Assembly (NCBI RefSeq): GCF_022763525.1
Contig: NZ_JALEGG010000160.1
Span: forward strand, 1 to 42,597
DNA length: 42,597 nucleotides
From: Acidovorax sp.
Lineage (GTDB): Bacteria > Pseudomonadota > Gammaproteobacteria > Burkholderiales > Burkholderiaceae_C
Reading direction: 5' to 3'
Below, one piece after another: positions 8,039-16,100 of this stretch. The notes under the pieces are model-generated. The model saw only the letters and a program-made list of their open reading frames with translations. It did not search any database and was not told the DNA's origin. A program made the position numbers and the translations under genes. Every line of letters starts with the position of its first letter. Within the stretch, counting starts at the first letter, position 1.

Positions 8039-8443
8039 TCAGGCCGTCGCCTTGTTCTGCACCAGGTCCATCGCGAACCGGCCGTGGCCCACCGACCAGT
8101 CGGAATAGTCGTTCTCGTGCATGAAGATGAACACGTCGGCCGGGGCCACGCCCGCCATGGCCTGCAGGTTGCGCGCGATAGCGGCGTAGAGGGTGCGCTT
8201 CATCGCGTCGCTGCGCCCACGCCGCAGTGTGATCTCGACCACCACGACACGGTCGGAGCGGGCCACGCCGTTGAACGTGCGGCTGCAGGCAAATTCGCCG
8301 GGCGCGTAGCCGGCCACCAGGTTGAAGAGTTCATCCGGCGGCATGCCGATGCCGTCCACCAGCGCCTGATGGATGCCTTGAACGATGGCATCGCGCGTGA
8401 CAGCGGGGGTGTCGTGCGGAACATTGGTACGGACAAAGGGCAT
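8039..8443 (-). CDS. Tautomerase-superfamily protein (4-oxalocrotonate tautomerase/MIF-like)
   Basis: A 134-residue protein starting MPFVRTNVP. After Met removal, Pro1 would be the catalytic base used by the tautomerase superfamily. The length is about double a 4-oxalocrotonate tautomerase monomer, so it is probably a fused or MIF-like form. VVVVEITLRRGRS and the FIFMHENDYSDWSVG stretch near the C-terminus fit this superfamily. The substrate is unknown; relatives isomerise enol-keto acids in aromatic degradation. A strong AGGAGAAGCT ribosome site precedes the start. It diverges from the GcvA-type LysR gene at 8611, which probably controls it. Confidence 0.83.
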   Translation of the reverse strand: MPFVRTNVPHDTPAVTRDAIVQGIHQALVDGIGMPPDELFNLVAGYAPGEFACSRTFNGVARSDRVVVVEITLRRGRSDAMKRTLYAAIARNLQAMAGVAPADVFIFMHENDYSDWSVGHGRFAMDLVQNKATA

Positions 8444-8610
8444 AGCTTCTCCTATATTCTTTCAAATCAAATAGAGATACTGAAATGAGCGCCAACTGGA
8501 CTGAAACAACTTCTGGCCAGCAGCGCTTGTCTATTCGTTCATTGTTGCTATCAGATTCAGTTCTTGAAAGCGATGATTTGTCTGCCCTTATGTTCTCCAA
8601 AATCACATAG

Positions 8611-9546
8611 ATGAGTCACCGTCTACCCCCATTGGGTGCCCTGCGGGCGTTTGAAGCGGCTGCCCGGCTCGGCCGCATGACAGCGGCGGCGGACGAGCTG
8701 TCGGTCACGCCCGGCGCCATCAGCCGACAGGTGCGCCAGCTGGAGCAGCACCTGGGCGTGGCGCTGTTTGGCGGCAGCAAGGCCCGCCCCACCCTCACCC
8801 CGGCGGCGCATGTGCTGCAGCCGGTGCTGACCACCGCATTCGCCCACATCGCCGATGCCGTGCGCGAGGTCAGCGACCCCAGCCGGGGGCCGCTGGACGT
8901 CGCCTGCTTCAGCACCTTTACCGTGAAGTGGCTGATCCCCCGACTGTTCGACTTCCAGGCGCAGCACCCGGGCATCGAGGTGCGTCTGCGCACCACCGAC
9001 GCAGGCGCCGGGGCGGGCCGCATGCAGGGCGATCTGGTCATCACCGCCGAGGCCGCCGCCGGGGTGCGCGATGCCCGCACGGAACAACCGTTGTTCCCCG
9101 AACACCTGGGTCCGGTGCTGAGCCCCGAACTGGCCCAGCGGGTGGCGCTGCACCAGCCGGCCGATCTGGCCGATCCCGCCCTCGGGCCCCTGTGCCTGCG
9201 CACCCGCACGCGGCGCAACGCCTGGGCCATGTGGAGCACTGCGGCGGGCGTGCCGCTGCCCACGCCTTCGCAGGCGGCTCCCGAATTCGAGCACTACTAC
9301 TTCACGCTGGAGGCCGCCGTGCGCGGGCTGGGCATTGCCATAGCCCCCTGGCATCTGGTGATGGACGACGTGTTGGCGGGCCGGCTGGTGGCCCCGCTGG
9401 GTTTTGTGACCTCGGGGTATGACTACGTGGTGTGCCGCCGAGCCAGCGGTCCCCTGCCCCGGCTGGATGTGTTCTGCGACTGGCTGCAGGCGCAGGCCCG
9501 CGCCAACCCCGTCCCTCCTGGGCCGCAAGGCCCACCGTCGGGCTGA
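8611..9546 (+). CDS. LysR-family regulator, GcvA type
   Basis: A 311-residue regulator with N-terminal helix-turn-helix LPPLGALRAFEAAARLGRMT followed by SVTPGAISRQVRQLE, the GcvA-branch pattern. The effector domain contains DVACFSTFTVKWLIPRLFDF and an AVRGLGIAIAPWHLV segment, also typical of GcvA-like proteins. The tail is Pro-rich. It is transcribed away from the tautomerase gene across a 167-base gap, which suggests that gene as its target. It is convergent with the hydrolase at 9571, leaving 24 bases between stops. Confidence 0.9.
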   Translation: MSHRLPPLGALRAFEAAARLGRMTAAADELSVTPGAISRQVRQLEQHLGVALFGGSKARPTLTPAAHVLQPVLTTAFAHIADAVREVSDPSRGPLDVACFSTFTVKWLIPRLFDFQAQHPGIEVRLRTTDAGAGAGRMQGDLVITAEAAAGVRDARTEQPLFPEHLGPVLSPELAQRVALHQPADLADPALGPLCLRTRTRRNAWAMWSTAAGVPLPTPSQAAPEFEHYYFTLEAAVRGLGIAIAPWHLVMDDVLAGRLVAPLGFVTSGYDYVVCRRASGPLPRLDVFCDWLQAQARANPVPPGPQGPPSG

Positions 9547-9570
9547 GCGTCCGTTGAATGCGATCCTGTT

Positions 9571-10716
9571 TCAGGGAACGCCCGCTGAGGGCAGCAGGGT
9601 CAGAGGCCGGTCCAGCAACGGCGCGCACAACCCTGCGGCCGGGGTGCGAGCCCATTGCTCGATCCAGGCCCAGACCAGCTGCACACCGTCTGTGGACTGC
9701 CCTGTACCGCGCTGCAGGCCATGGTTGGCGCCGTCCAGGCGGCGCGCGCAATAGGGCACGGTGCGCACGCTGGCCAGTTGTGCAAACCGTTCGTAGGCGG
9801 CGGGCGGCACCAGGGCGTCGTCGCCGCCCCACACCTGCAGCAACGGCCAAGGGCTTTGCACCAGCGGCAGGGTCAGCGGCCAGTTCCACAGGTCGCGCCA
9901 GTAGCCCAGGCTGCGGCCCTGCGCCACGGCGCTGTCGGGGCGGCGGCTGGCCACCGTGCGGCCCAGCTCTTCCCAGTCGGCTTGCGCACCGAGGCGCTGG
10001 GCCTGCAGGGCACCCGCCTCTTGCGGGTCGAGGCCGCTGGAGGCCAGCGCCACCAGGCCGGCCAGTCGTGGCACCTCGGGCGCCAGGGCGGGCAGCAGCT
10101 CGGCCCCTTCGGAGATGCCCACCAGCAACTGCGGCAGCGCGGGCGCGCCGTCACGCTCGCGCTGCCGCGCATCTGCGATCAGGGCTGCACGGGCGTGGGC
10201 CAGCCAAGTGGAGAGGCGGTCCTGCTGCACGAAGTCACGCGCGCAGTCTGCGGGGGCCGTGCGCGCTTGCGGGTGCACGCCGGGCTTGTGCAGCACGAGC
10301 ACCTGCGCATGCAGCAAACCGGCAAAGTAACGGTCTGCAATCGGCCCCATGCCAGCGCAACCAGAGCCCGGGATGACGATCACGCGGTAGCGCAGCGGCG
10401 CGGTGCGCTCGTTGCGCGCGAGGGCCTGAAGAGTGGCGCCATCGGCGCCGGGCAGAGGCCGCATGGCAAAGGTCTCTGCCGGGGATGGGTTCTGGACGGA
10501 TGCCTTCGGTGCTGGCGCGGGTGGCGAGGACGTCTCAGCAGAAGCCTCTGACCCGTACATATTCACCAGCGATTCGGACGCCGCCGCCGCGTAGAAAGGC
10601 GGGGGGGATGCGGCGCAGCCGCCGAGCATCAGCGCCATGGCCGAGGCCACGAAAAAGGCCAGCGCAGCGCGGGCCGGGGGCCGCACGGATGCGGCAACAG
10701 CGAGAGGGCGGGACAT
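9571..10716 (-). CDS. Lipoprotein alpha/beta hydrolase
   Basis: A 381-residue exported protein. The N-terminus is a lipoprotein signal with lipobox LGGC (Cys34), then a low-complexity Ala/Pro/Ser linker to about residue 85. The catalytic part shows an alpha/beta-hydrolase layout: RVIVIPGSGCAGMG as the oxyanion loop (about 111-124), GISEGA nucleophile elbow (Ser202), WGGDDALVP acid loop (Asp299 or Asp300) and NHG with His332. The substrate is unknown; it should act in the periplasm or at the outer membrane. ATG at 10716 is chosen over a GTG three codons upstream. An adjacent partner is not evident. Confidence 0.78.
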   Translation of the reverse strand: MSRPLAVAASVRPPARAALAFFVASAMALMLGGCAASPPPFYAAAASESLVNMYGSEASAETSSPPAPAPKASVQNPSPAETFAMRPLPGADGATLQALARNERTAPLRYRVIVIPGSGCAGMGPIADRYFAGLLHAQVLVLHKPGVHPQARTAPADCARDFVQQDRLSTWLAHARAALIADARQRERDGAPALPQLLVGISEGAELLPALAPEVPRLAGLVALASSGLDPQEAGALQAQRLGAQADWEELGRTVASRRPDSAVAQGRSLGYWRDLWNWPLTLPLVQSPWPLLQVWGGDDALVPPAAYERFAQLASVRTVPYCARRLDGANHGLQRGTGQSTDGVQLVWAWIEQWARTPAAGLCAPLLDRPLTLLPSAGVP

Positions 10717-10822
10717 GTTGAGCACAGCCGAAGTCTGGCACGACCGCGAAGGCCCCAGACGCTGCGCGGCCCGGGGGAAGAAGCCCGGCAGGGGCTATGC
10801 CACGGGGTGCCGGATCTTCACA

Positions 10823-10885
10823 ATGCTACCAAATTGGTAGCACATTGCGCTTTATGGACAAGCGCTGAAGCGGTTTTTGTTGGCG
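10823..10885 (-). repeat. Dispersed palindromic repeat, family A, copy 2
   Basis: Same orientation as the copy next to parA. It contains a perfect hairpin GCTACC-N5-GGTAGC (10825-10841), followed by the core palindrome GCGCTT (10847-10852) and AAGCGC (10860-10865). Confidence 0.72.
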
Positions 10886-10893
10886 ATGGAAGT

Positions 10894-10919
10894 GTCGGGT
10901 TACGCTGCGCTAACCCGAC
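10894..10919. repeat. REP-like palindrome
   Basis: GTCGGGTTA and TAACCCGAC form a 9-bp stem around the 8-base loop CGCTGCGC, followed by CTACGG. This is the form of a short extragenic palindrome common in many proteobacteria. A single copy is seen in the window. Confidence 0.65.
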
Positions 10920-10987
10920 CTACGGAATGAATGGCGCATGCCGTGGCACGCACTCCGCAAAGGAACACGCCAAGCCAGCGCCACCGT

Positions 10988-11054
10988 GGAACTGGCTCTG
11001 CCAGGCCGCCGGTGGCGCCCCTGGGGGGAAGGCGCGAAGCGACCCAGGGGGGCT
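10988..11054 (-). repeat. Intergenic repeat, family B, short copy
   Basis: Shares the AAGGCGCGAAGCGAC block and flanking G-runs with the copies at 12090, 12876 and 17708. It ends directly at the stop codon of the CsgG-like gene. The run CCCCTGGGGGG before the block makes a compact palindrome. Confidence 0.7.
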
Positions 11055-12017
11055 TCACTTCAGGATGATGACCTGCTCCGGCTGCTGGGGCTGCGGCACC
11101 GGCATGGGCTGGCCGCCTTGCTGGTACACCACGGGCGGGCGCACGCCGCGCGCCAGGTTGGCGTCGGTGTAGCCCAGCTGCATGGCCAGCTGCTGGTACA
11201 CGTCCTGCGCCAGCGAGAGCGAGGTTTCACGCATCACCTTGGCACGGTTGGGGGGCGCGATGTCGCCACGGATCGACAGGATCTTGGTGTCGTTGCCTTC
11301 GCCCTGGGCGGAGAACGCGGCCTTGATCTCGTACGTCTTGGTGTTGATGAGCGAGAAGTCGGCCAGCAGCTGCAGGCCATACTGGCGCGTGGCGCTGGTG
11401 GTGCCCTGCAGGGGCGACAGGGCATCGGTGAAGTCGATGCTGGAGACCACGCCGAACAGCACGTAGTCGGCACCGTTGAACTCGCCCTTCTTGATGCGGC
11501 TGATCACGTCGTTGACCTGGGGCTGCACCTGGGGTGTGGCCATCTTGCCGCCCTGCACCTGGTTGAGCACCTGCTCGGCCTTGCTGGGCTGGGGCTTGCC
11601 CGCGTCAAAGCCCTTGCCCTGCACCAGCTTGAAGTAGGTGCCCTGCAGGATGGCGCCCTTGATGTCGTTGGTGTAGCCACCCAGCTCGCGCTGCTCGATG
11701 TAGCTGTAGCGGCCCGCCACGTAGGTGCCGCTGGCCTGCTCGGAGGCCTGCATGTGGTGGCTGCCCGAGTGCGAGCCGCCACCGCCGTAGGGCCCGGCGC
11801 TGTAGCCGCCGCTGTGGCTGCCGCCCGCGCTCATCTGGCTGCTGCGCTGGTAGGTGCCGGCGACGAAGTATTCGGACACGCGCTGGGCGTAGGCCAGGTC
11901 GGTCACGGCGATCTTGGGCGCGGCGCCGGGCTGCTGCGCCTGCGCGGTCGTGCCCCAGGCCAGCGTGGTGGCCGCGATCACGGCCAGGGCCGTGTGCAAG
12001 GTGGTTCTGCGTTGCAT
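11055..12017 (-). CDS. Exported CsgG/HfaB-like protein
   Basis: A 320-residue protein with a cleavable signal peptide (probable cleavage after AQA near residue 27) and no lipobox. KIAVTDLAYAQRVSEYF, then GADYVLFGVVSSIDFTD, LADFSLINTKTYEIK and the helix VMRETSLSLAQDVYQQL resemble the CsgG/HfaB (COG1462) fold, which in relatives forms outer-membrane secretion pores or anchors. A Ser/Gly/His-rich insert at residues 60-90 interrupts the N-terminal part and may be a loop. Without a lipid anchor it may be periplasmic rather than a true CsgG pore. It is the last gene of the four-gene envelope cluster. The family call is moderate. Confidence 0.6.
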   Translation of the reverse strand: MQRRTTLHTALAVIAATTLAWGTTAQAQQPGAAPKIAVTDLAYAQRVSEYFVAGTYQRSSQMSAGGSHSGGYSAGPYGGGGSHSGSHHMQASEQASGTYVAGRYSYIEQRELGGYTNDIKGAILQGTYFKLVQGKGFDAGKPQPSKAEQVLNQVQGGKMATPQVQPQVNDVISRIKKGEFNGADYVLFGVVSSIDFTDALSPLQGTTSATRQYGLQLLADFSLINTKTYEIKAAFSAQGEGNDTKILSIRGDIAPPNRAKVMRETSLSLAQDVYQQLAMQLGYTDANLARGVRPPVVYQQGGQPMPVPQPQQPEQVIILK

Positions 12018-12089
12018 GGTGTGCTCCTTGTGAGCTAACGGGAAGTCATGAATTCATCGAGCGATGTGGCCTCAGCACCGACATCCTTC

Positions 12090-12209
12090 GAAACTGGCGC
12101 GGCCCAGGCCAGCGGCCGCCGTGCAAGGGCCGCCCCGCCGCACTGGCGGCGTCCCCCTTCCCGCGCGCAGCGCGAGAGAAAGGGGGAAGCGGCGCAGCCG
12201 CTCAGGGGG
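12090..12209 (-). repeat. Intergenic repeat, family B, 120-base copy
   Basis: Begins GAAACTGGCGCG and contains GCAAGGGCCGCCCCGCCGC, a short palindrome around GCGCGCAGCGCG flanked by C- and G-runs, and ends in CTCAGGGGG right at the lpoB stop codon. It matches the copy at 12876-12993 in layout and in long blocks. Confidence 0.8.
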
Positions 12210-12824
12210 TTACCTCTTGCTTGTTTTGCGGATTTCCTTCTCGTCCTGCCACTCGATCGTGCCTTCCTGCACATCAAACAGCTTCAGCGTGAACTTGTAG
12301 TACACGTCCTTGGTCGTGTTGTTCTGCTTGACGATGCTGGTCAGCTCGCCCTCCATGCTGTACTTGGCGGCGGTCATCTGGCCGACCTTGGCGGTGGTGC
12401 CCTGCTTGTACAGGCCGCTCTGGTTCTGGCGCTGGAGCTCGTCCACGCCGGCCTGCATCTCGTTGATGGAGCGCACAAAACGCACCTTGCCCGACTTGAC
12501 CAGCGCGGTCTGGATGGAGTTCATCACGTTGGTGGTGTCGATGTACTCGCTGGTCTTGTTCTTCACCGTGGAGATCGTCACCGTGGGACGGCCCTGGAAG
12601 ATGCCGGTTTCGAGCAGGCCGCCGGTCATCTTCTCGGCAATCATCTGCAGGTCGGTGGAGCCGAATTCGTTGGTGACCAGCTCGACGGCCTTGGCGTCGC
12701 CGTAGTTGACCTGGCGGTCAAAACGCACGGTGGGCGACGACAGGTTCTGGCAGGCCGACAGGGCCAGGGTGCTGGCCGCGAAGGCCAGGATGAGCGCAGT
12801 GCGCTGGATGGGATTTTGGGTCAT
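12210..12824 (-). CDS. lpoB: LpoB-like lipoprotein (penicillin-binding protein activator family)
   Basis: A 204-residue protein with a lipoprotein signal and lipobox LSAC (Cys25). The body matches the LpoB family: ITNEFGSTDLQMIAEKMTG-type start of the fold (here VTNEFG), then TVKNKTSEYIDTTNVMNSIQ, ALVKSGKVRFV, and AAKYSMEGELTSI. In E. coli LpoB is an outer-membrane lipoprotein that reaches through the peptidoglycan to activate PBP1b. This copy lacks the long flexible N-terminal linker of the enterobacterial protein, so it may not reach a PBP. An AAGGAA site precedes the start. It sits next to a ycfL-like gene, as in E. coli, but within a different cluster. The gene symbol is by family, not proven function. 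Confidence 0.8.
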   Translation of the reverse strand: MTQNPIQRTALILAFAASTLALSACQNLSSPTVRFDRQVNYGDAKAVELVTNEFGSTDLQMIAEKMTGGLLETGIFQGRPTVTISTVKNKTSEYIDTTNVMNSIQTALVKSGKVRFVRSINEMQAGVDELQRQNQSGLYKQGTTAKVGQMTAAKYSMEGELTSIVKQNNTTKDVYYKFTLKLFDVQEGTIEWQDEKEIRKTSKR

Positions 12825-12875
12825 GGTTTGGTATTCCTTAGTAAGACATAGCAGTTCACACTGCAGCTAACGCTT

Positions 12876-12993
12876 GAAACCGGCGCGACGCAGGCGCGGG
12901 CAGCCGGGCAAGGGCCGCCCCGCCGCCCTGGCTGCGTCCCCCTCCCACGCGCAGCGTGAGAGAGGGGGAAGGCGCGAAGCGACTCAGGGGGTG
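12876..12993 (-). repeat. Intergenic repeat, family B, 118-base copy
   Basis: Begins GAAACCGGCGCG and has the same block order as the copy at 12090-12209, including GCAAGGGCCGCCCCGCCGC, a palindrome around ACGCGCAGCGT and the block AAGGCGCGAAGCGACTC. It ends 10 bases past the stop codon of the ycfL-like gene. The two copies flank lpoB in the same orientation. Confidence 0.82.
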
Positions 12994-13003
12994 CTTCATG
13001 CCT

Positions 13004-13402
13004 TCAGCGCGGCTCCACATTCATTTCCAAGCGCAGGTCCACGGCGGCGCTGGTGGGTGCCACGCTCTTGACGGTCTGCTGCCCCAGGCCGAGCACGCTC
13101 ATCTGCTTCCACGATTCGCCATCGCCCACCTGGTTGCCCACGTTGTCCAGCCACTTGAAACGGTAGAACACGGTGCGGTCGGTGCGGCCCATGTTGGCCA
13201 TGTCGGCCTGCACGACCAGGATGTCGTTCTTGCGCACGATGCGCATCTCGCGCACGGCAATGCTGTTGGCCTCGCCACGCAGGGCGATCTTGGAGGCCAC
13301 GGCCAGCGGCGTGGCCGGGTCATGCAGCTGCGCGCTGGCGGTGGTAGCGGCGCCAGCCAGCGCCACAGTGGCGGCCGCAAGGGCCAACAAACGGACTTTC
13401 AT
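13004..13402 (-). CDS. YcfL-like exported protein (DUF1425)
   Basis: A 132-residue protein with a clear signal peptide (cleavage after ASA near residue 24) and no lipobox, unlike the E. coli lipoprotein YcfL. The mature part (VREMRIVRKNDILVVQADMANMGRTDRTVFYRFKWLD) has the beta-sandwich pattern of the DUF1425/COG5633 family. Its job is unknown. In E. coli ycfL precedes lpoB; here too it lies just upstream of the lpoB-like gene on the same strand, with one repeat between them, so the pairing is conserved across distant bacteria. Confidence 0.8.
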   Translation of the reverse strand: MKVRLLALAAATVALAGAATTASAQLHDPATPLAVASKIALRGEANSIAVREMRIVRKNDILVVQADMANMGRTDRTVFYRFKWLDNVGNQVGDGESWKQMSVLGLGQQTVKSVAPTSAAVDLRLEMNVEPR

Positions 13403-13456
13403 GCCAGGTTCCTAGAAAAAGAAAAAAGGGATACGGCGTTGTGATGGTTTGCAGAA

Positions 13457-15001
13457 TCAGTTCTTGGCAGCAGGCGCAGCAGCCGTGGGCTTGACGGCCG
13501 CCTTGGGCACGCTGGTCGAAGCCGAGCGGGTGCGCGTGTTGCTGGTCGTGGTCGTCGTGCGCACCGTCGCAGCAGGCTCTGCCGCGGGTTGCGGCGCCGC
13601 AGCCACGGTGGGCAGCTGGCCCAGCATGGCCACGTCGCCGGTCAGCACGCTGTTGTCGTACATGCGCAGCGGCACCAGGGCGTACTGGCCGTCGATCTTG
13701 ATGGGCTGGGGCAGCTGGCGGCCGTTCACGCTCACCACGTGCTCGCCAGGCGGCAGGTAGCCACGGGCCACGTACACGCGGCCGGGCAGCATGCGCCACA
13801 TGCGGTCATCGGCCTGCTCGGTGGCCACCGACGCGGCCGCACCGATGATGCCGCCGATGATCCCGCCGCGCTTTTGCAGCTCGTTCTGCAGCACGCCCTT
13901 GGCCACGGCGCGCGTGAAACCGCGCAGCACCATGCCGGGCATTTCGTCCTTGAGCGCGCGGCGCGCCATCACGTTCACGTCCACCACTTTCTCCAGCTTG
14001 AGGTCCGTGCCGGCAGCGGAGATCACCGTGAGCGGCGCGTCCCGGGACGGCTCGATCACGGGGTAGGAGATGCTGGCCGTGACCATGCCGCGGCCCGTCG
14101 GCACGGGAATGGTGAAAGCCTTGGGCTTGCGCGCGGGCGCATCGCCGGCCTCGACGATGAAGAGCACGTCGGTCATGCGCTGGCGGCGCTTCCAGGTGAA
14201 GCCGGTGCGGTTGTCCAGGCCGCGCAGGCCTTCTTCCAGAATGGGGGTGTCGGGCTTGAGCTCGATGGCCTTGCGGTAGCCGGGCGCGGCCAGGCCCGGC
14301 TCGTTGAGCATTTCGTACAGAAAGCCGGCAAGGTAGTGGCTGAGCGCGTTGGAGTAGCCGTTCTTGAGCGCCAGCACCTCGGGGTCGTTGAGCGTCTCCA
14401 CGGGGTAGCCGTTGAGTTCCTTGCCGCCCGAGCTCGCGCCCTTGGACTTGGCTTCTTCTTCGGCAGCCAGCGTTTCCTTGGCGCGGAACTCGGCAATGAC
14501 GGCCTCGCGCTCGTGCGTGCGCTTGATGTCCACGCGGGCGTTTTCAAAGTCGCCCACGGCCATGCGGTTGAGGGCCAGGCGCGTGGTCAGCCACACTTTT
14601 TCGTAGTCCTGGCCTTCATAGACCTTGAGCCGCTCGCTCACCAGGGCAGCGCCCACCGTGCCCATCAGCTTGCTGGGGTTGGTCTTGGCGGTTTCTTCCC
14701 ATTCCTTGACCTTGTTGTCAGCCAGCAGGAAGGCGTTGGTGCTGTCGGGGTAGCGGCGGTCCATGCGCAGCAGCTCGCCGCGCTCCATGTTGTAGAGCAG
14801 CGCGGTTTTTTCTTCTTCGGTCTTGGCGGTGCTCTCCAGGCTGGCCAGCGCTGCAGGGATGCCGCCGCTGCGGCCGGCGCTTTGCATGTCGGTGGCCAGT
14901 TTGTCGTGGCTTTGCATGGTGGCGCAGCCCGTGAGGGCGGCGCTCAGGGCCAGCACCCACAGCAGGCGTGGGCGGAAACGGGATGTGTGGGCGGTCGTCA
15001 T
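13457..15001 (-). CDS. COG3014-type lipoprotein with TPR-like region
   Basis: A 514-residue lipoprotein (lipobox LTGC, Cys26). Residues about 30-290 are helical, with repeated tetratricopeptide-like patterns (LESTAKTEEEKTALLYNMERGE, ALSHYLAGFLYEMLNEPG, GYRKAIELKPDTP). A later domain (about 300-470) has beta character and a short Gly-rich hydrophobic stretch (GGIIGGIIGAAASVA) that could insert in or touch a membrane. The tail is Thr/Ala/Pro-rich low complexity. It matches COG3014 as I remember it. It is the first gene of the minus-strand cluster, with an AAGGAG site 6 bases before the ATG at 15001. Function unknown. Confidence 0.75.
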   Translation of the reverse strand: MTTAHTSRFRPRLLWVLALSAALTGCATMQSHDKLATDMQSAGRSGGIPAALASLESTAKTEEEKTALLYNMERGELLRMDRRYPDSTNAFLLADNKVKEWEETAKTNPSKLMGTVGAALVSERLKVYEGQDYEKVWLTTRLALNRMAVGDFENARVDIKRTHEREAVIAEFRAKETLAAEEEAKSKGASSGGKELNGYPVETLNDPEVLALKNGYSNALSHYLAGFLYEMLNEPGLAAPGYRKAIELKPDTPILEEGLRGLDNRTGFTWKRRQRMTDVLFIVEAGDAPARKPKAFTIPVPTGRGMVTASISYPVIEPSRDAPLTVISAAGTDLKLEKVVDVNVMARRALKDEMPGMVLRGFTRAVAKGVLQNELQKRGGIIGGIIGAAASVATEQADDRMWRMLPGRVYVARGYLPPGEHVVSVNGRQLPQPIKIDGQYALVPLRMYDNSVLTGDVAMLGQLPTVAAAPQPAAEPAATVRTTTTTSNTRTRSASTSVPKAAVKPTAAAPAAKN

Positions 15002-15328
15002 GAATGCTCCTTGCAGATCGATCGGTTGCACACCAGAAAACCCCGGCTGGCGCCACGCGCGCGGCCGCACTGCACGAAGGGCGCACCGCTACAGCGGGGC
15101 GCCTTGCAGGCAAATGAAGTCGGCGGGATGGTGGCGGGCCACAAAAGCAGGCGCTGGCGCGCGGTGCGCCCCCTCTCGGCGCGAACCCGTGCTGCTGGCA
15201 GCCCCCTTTGGCTGTGAGTTTCTTGGTAGTTTTGTATGGGGTTGTAGCCAGCTCGGCAATGTAGCAAAACGATGTATCTTTTCTGTAACCGCGCCGCGCA
15301 CTGCCGGCCGTGCAGATGGTGTGCCATG
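15002..15328. other. 327-base upstream region of the envelope cluster
   Basis: No gene is seen. It ends at the stop of the methyltransferase gene and carries the probable promoter of the four-gene envelope cluster (see 15231-15259). The last 80 bases before the COG3014 gene are C/G-rich with several short inverted repeats that I cannot assign. Confidence 0.6.
15231..15259 (-). promoter_or_regulatory. Candidate sigma-70 promoter for the envelope cluster
   Basis: On the minus strand, TTGCCG (15259-15254) and TACAAA (15236-15231) are separated by 17 bases, the ideal spacing, in the only AT-richer part of this gap. The -10 match is imperfect, and the leader to the first ATG would be about 220 bases. 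Confidence 0.35.
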
Positions 15329-16078
15329 TCAGACCTCGCTGCGGTTCAGGGGCAGGCGGTAGAGCCACACCACGCGTCCACCGGGGGCGCGCAACTGCGC
15401 GCTGGGCAGCGCGCCGGGTACCGCAAATTCCAGGCTGACCAGCCAGGCGCCCGGCGCCATCTCGGCCTGGGCCTTGGCCGCCGCGCGGGCCATGCTCTCG
15501 GGCCGCTGGAACAGGTAGACCATCGCAAAGGGGCTCCAGTCGGCGGTCCACATGTCGCCCCGCCGCACACGCGCCCACGGACAGCGCAGCGCGCACAGCA
15601 AGCGCAGGGGCCAGCTCCACTCGATGCCCTCCAGTTGCGCAGCAGGGTAGGCCAGGCGCAGGGCCTTGAGGCCGTCGCCCAGGCCGCTGCCTGCGTCCAG
15701 CACACGCGCGCCCGCTGGCAGAGGCGCCTGGGCGCCCAGCGACTGGAGCGCGTGGTGGGGCGTGGGAAACACGGGCGCATCGCGCCACGCGTTGAGCGGG
15801 TAGACCAGCATCAGCAGCGCCAGCGGCACCAGCCAAGACCAGGTGGGCAAGCCCGCCGCGCCCAGCAGGGCCAGCGACAGCGGAAACCCCGCCGCGATCA
15901 ACCCACGCCGCCACCAGCTTCCGCCGAGCAGGCTGGCTGCCGTGCCCAGCACGCACGCCACCACCAGCGCAGCCACCGGTGGCACCGCCGCACGCTGCAG
16001 CGCTACAAAGGTCAGCCACGCGCCCGCCCACGCGATCAACGCGGGCAGGGGCCACGGCATGCGCAGGGAAAAGAACAT
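15329..16078 (-). CDS. Membrane-anchored SAM-dependent methyltransferase
   Basis: A 249-residue protein. The first 98 residues hold about four hydrophobic helices (near 8-28, 33-53, 60-80 and 82-98). Residues 126-136, VLDAGSGLGDG, are methyltransferase motif I, which binds the adenosine part of SAM, and LEGIEWSW (149-156) is the acidic end of strand 2. The substrate is unknown, but a membrane tether suggests a lipid, a quinone or a membrane protein. It follows the Gly/Met-rich exported gene at 16101 by 22 bases and is probably co-transcribed with it. An internal ATG at 16060 is an alternative start. Confidence 0.75.
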   Translation of the reverse strand: MFFSLRMPWPLPALIAWAGAWLTFVALQRAAVPPVAALVVACVLGTAASLLGGSWWRRGLIAAGFPLSLALLGAAGLPTWSWLVPLALLMLVYPLNAWRDAPVFPTPHHALQSLGAQAPLPAGARVLDAGSGLGDGLKALRLAYPAAQLEGIEWSWPLRLLCALRCPWARVRRGDMWTADWSPFAMVYLFQRPESMARAAAKAQAEMAPGAWLVSLEFAVPGALPSAQLRAPGGRVVWLYRLPLNRSEV

Positions 16079-16100
16079 CGCCGGAAGTTCGTGAACAGTC

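Larger units (their letters stand above)
10717..11054. other. 338-base repeat-filled intergenic region
   Basis: No credible gene is seen. From left to right it holds a spacer of about 100 bases, a family A repeat (10823-10885), a REP-like palindrome (10894-10919) and a short family B repeat (10988-11054) that abuts the 3' end of the CsgG-like gene. Confidence 0.7.

Noticed and set aside
8513-8557. A decayed family A repeat (AGCGCTTGTC followed later by GCTATCA)
   Set aside because: Only half of the palindrome remains and the spacing is off, so it is too weak to list as a copy.
11223-11240. TTTCACG-type half-site as a parS candidate, and similar half-sites at 13913 and 38877
   Set aside because: They lack the CACGTG centre and the second half of the palindrome.
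13589-15217. A long open frame on the plus strand opposite the COG3014 lipoprotein gene
   Set aside because: The minus-strand gene has a signal peptide, lipobox and ribosome site; the opposite frame has only His/Gly/Arg-rich low-complexity sequence.
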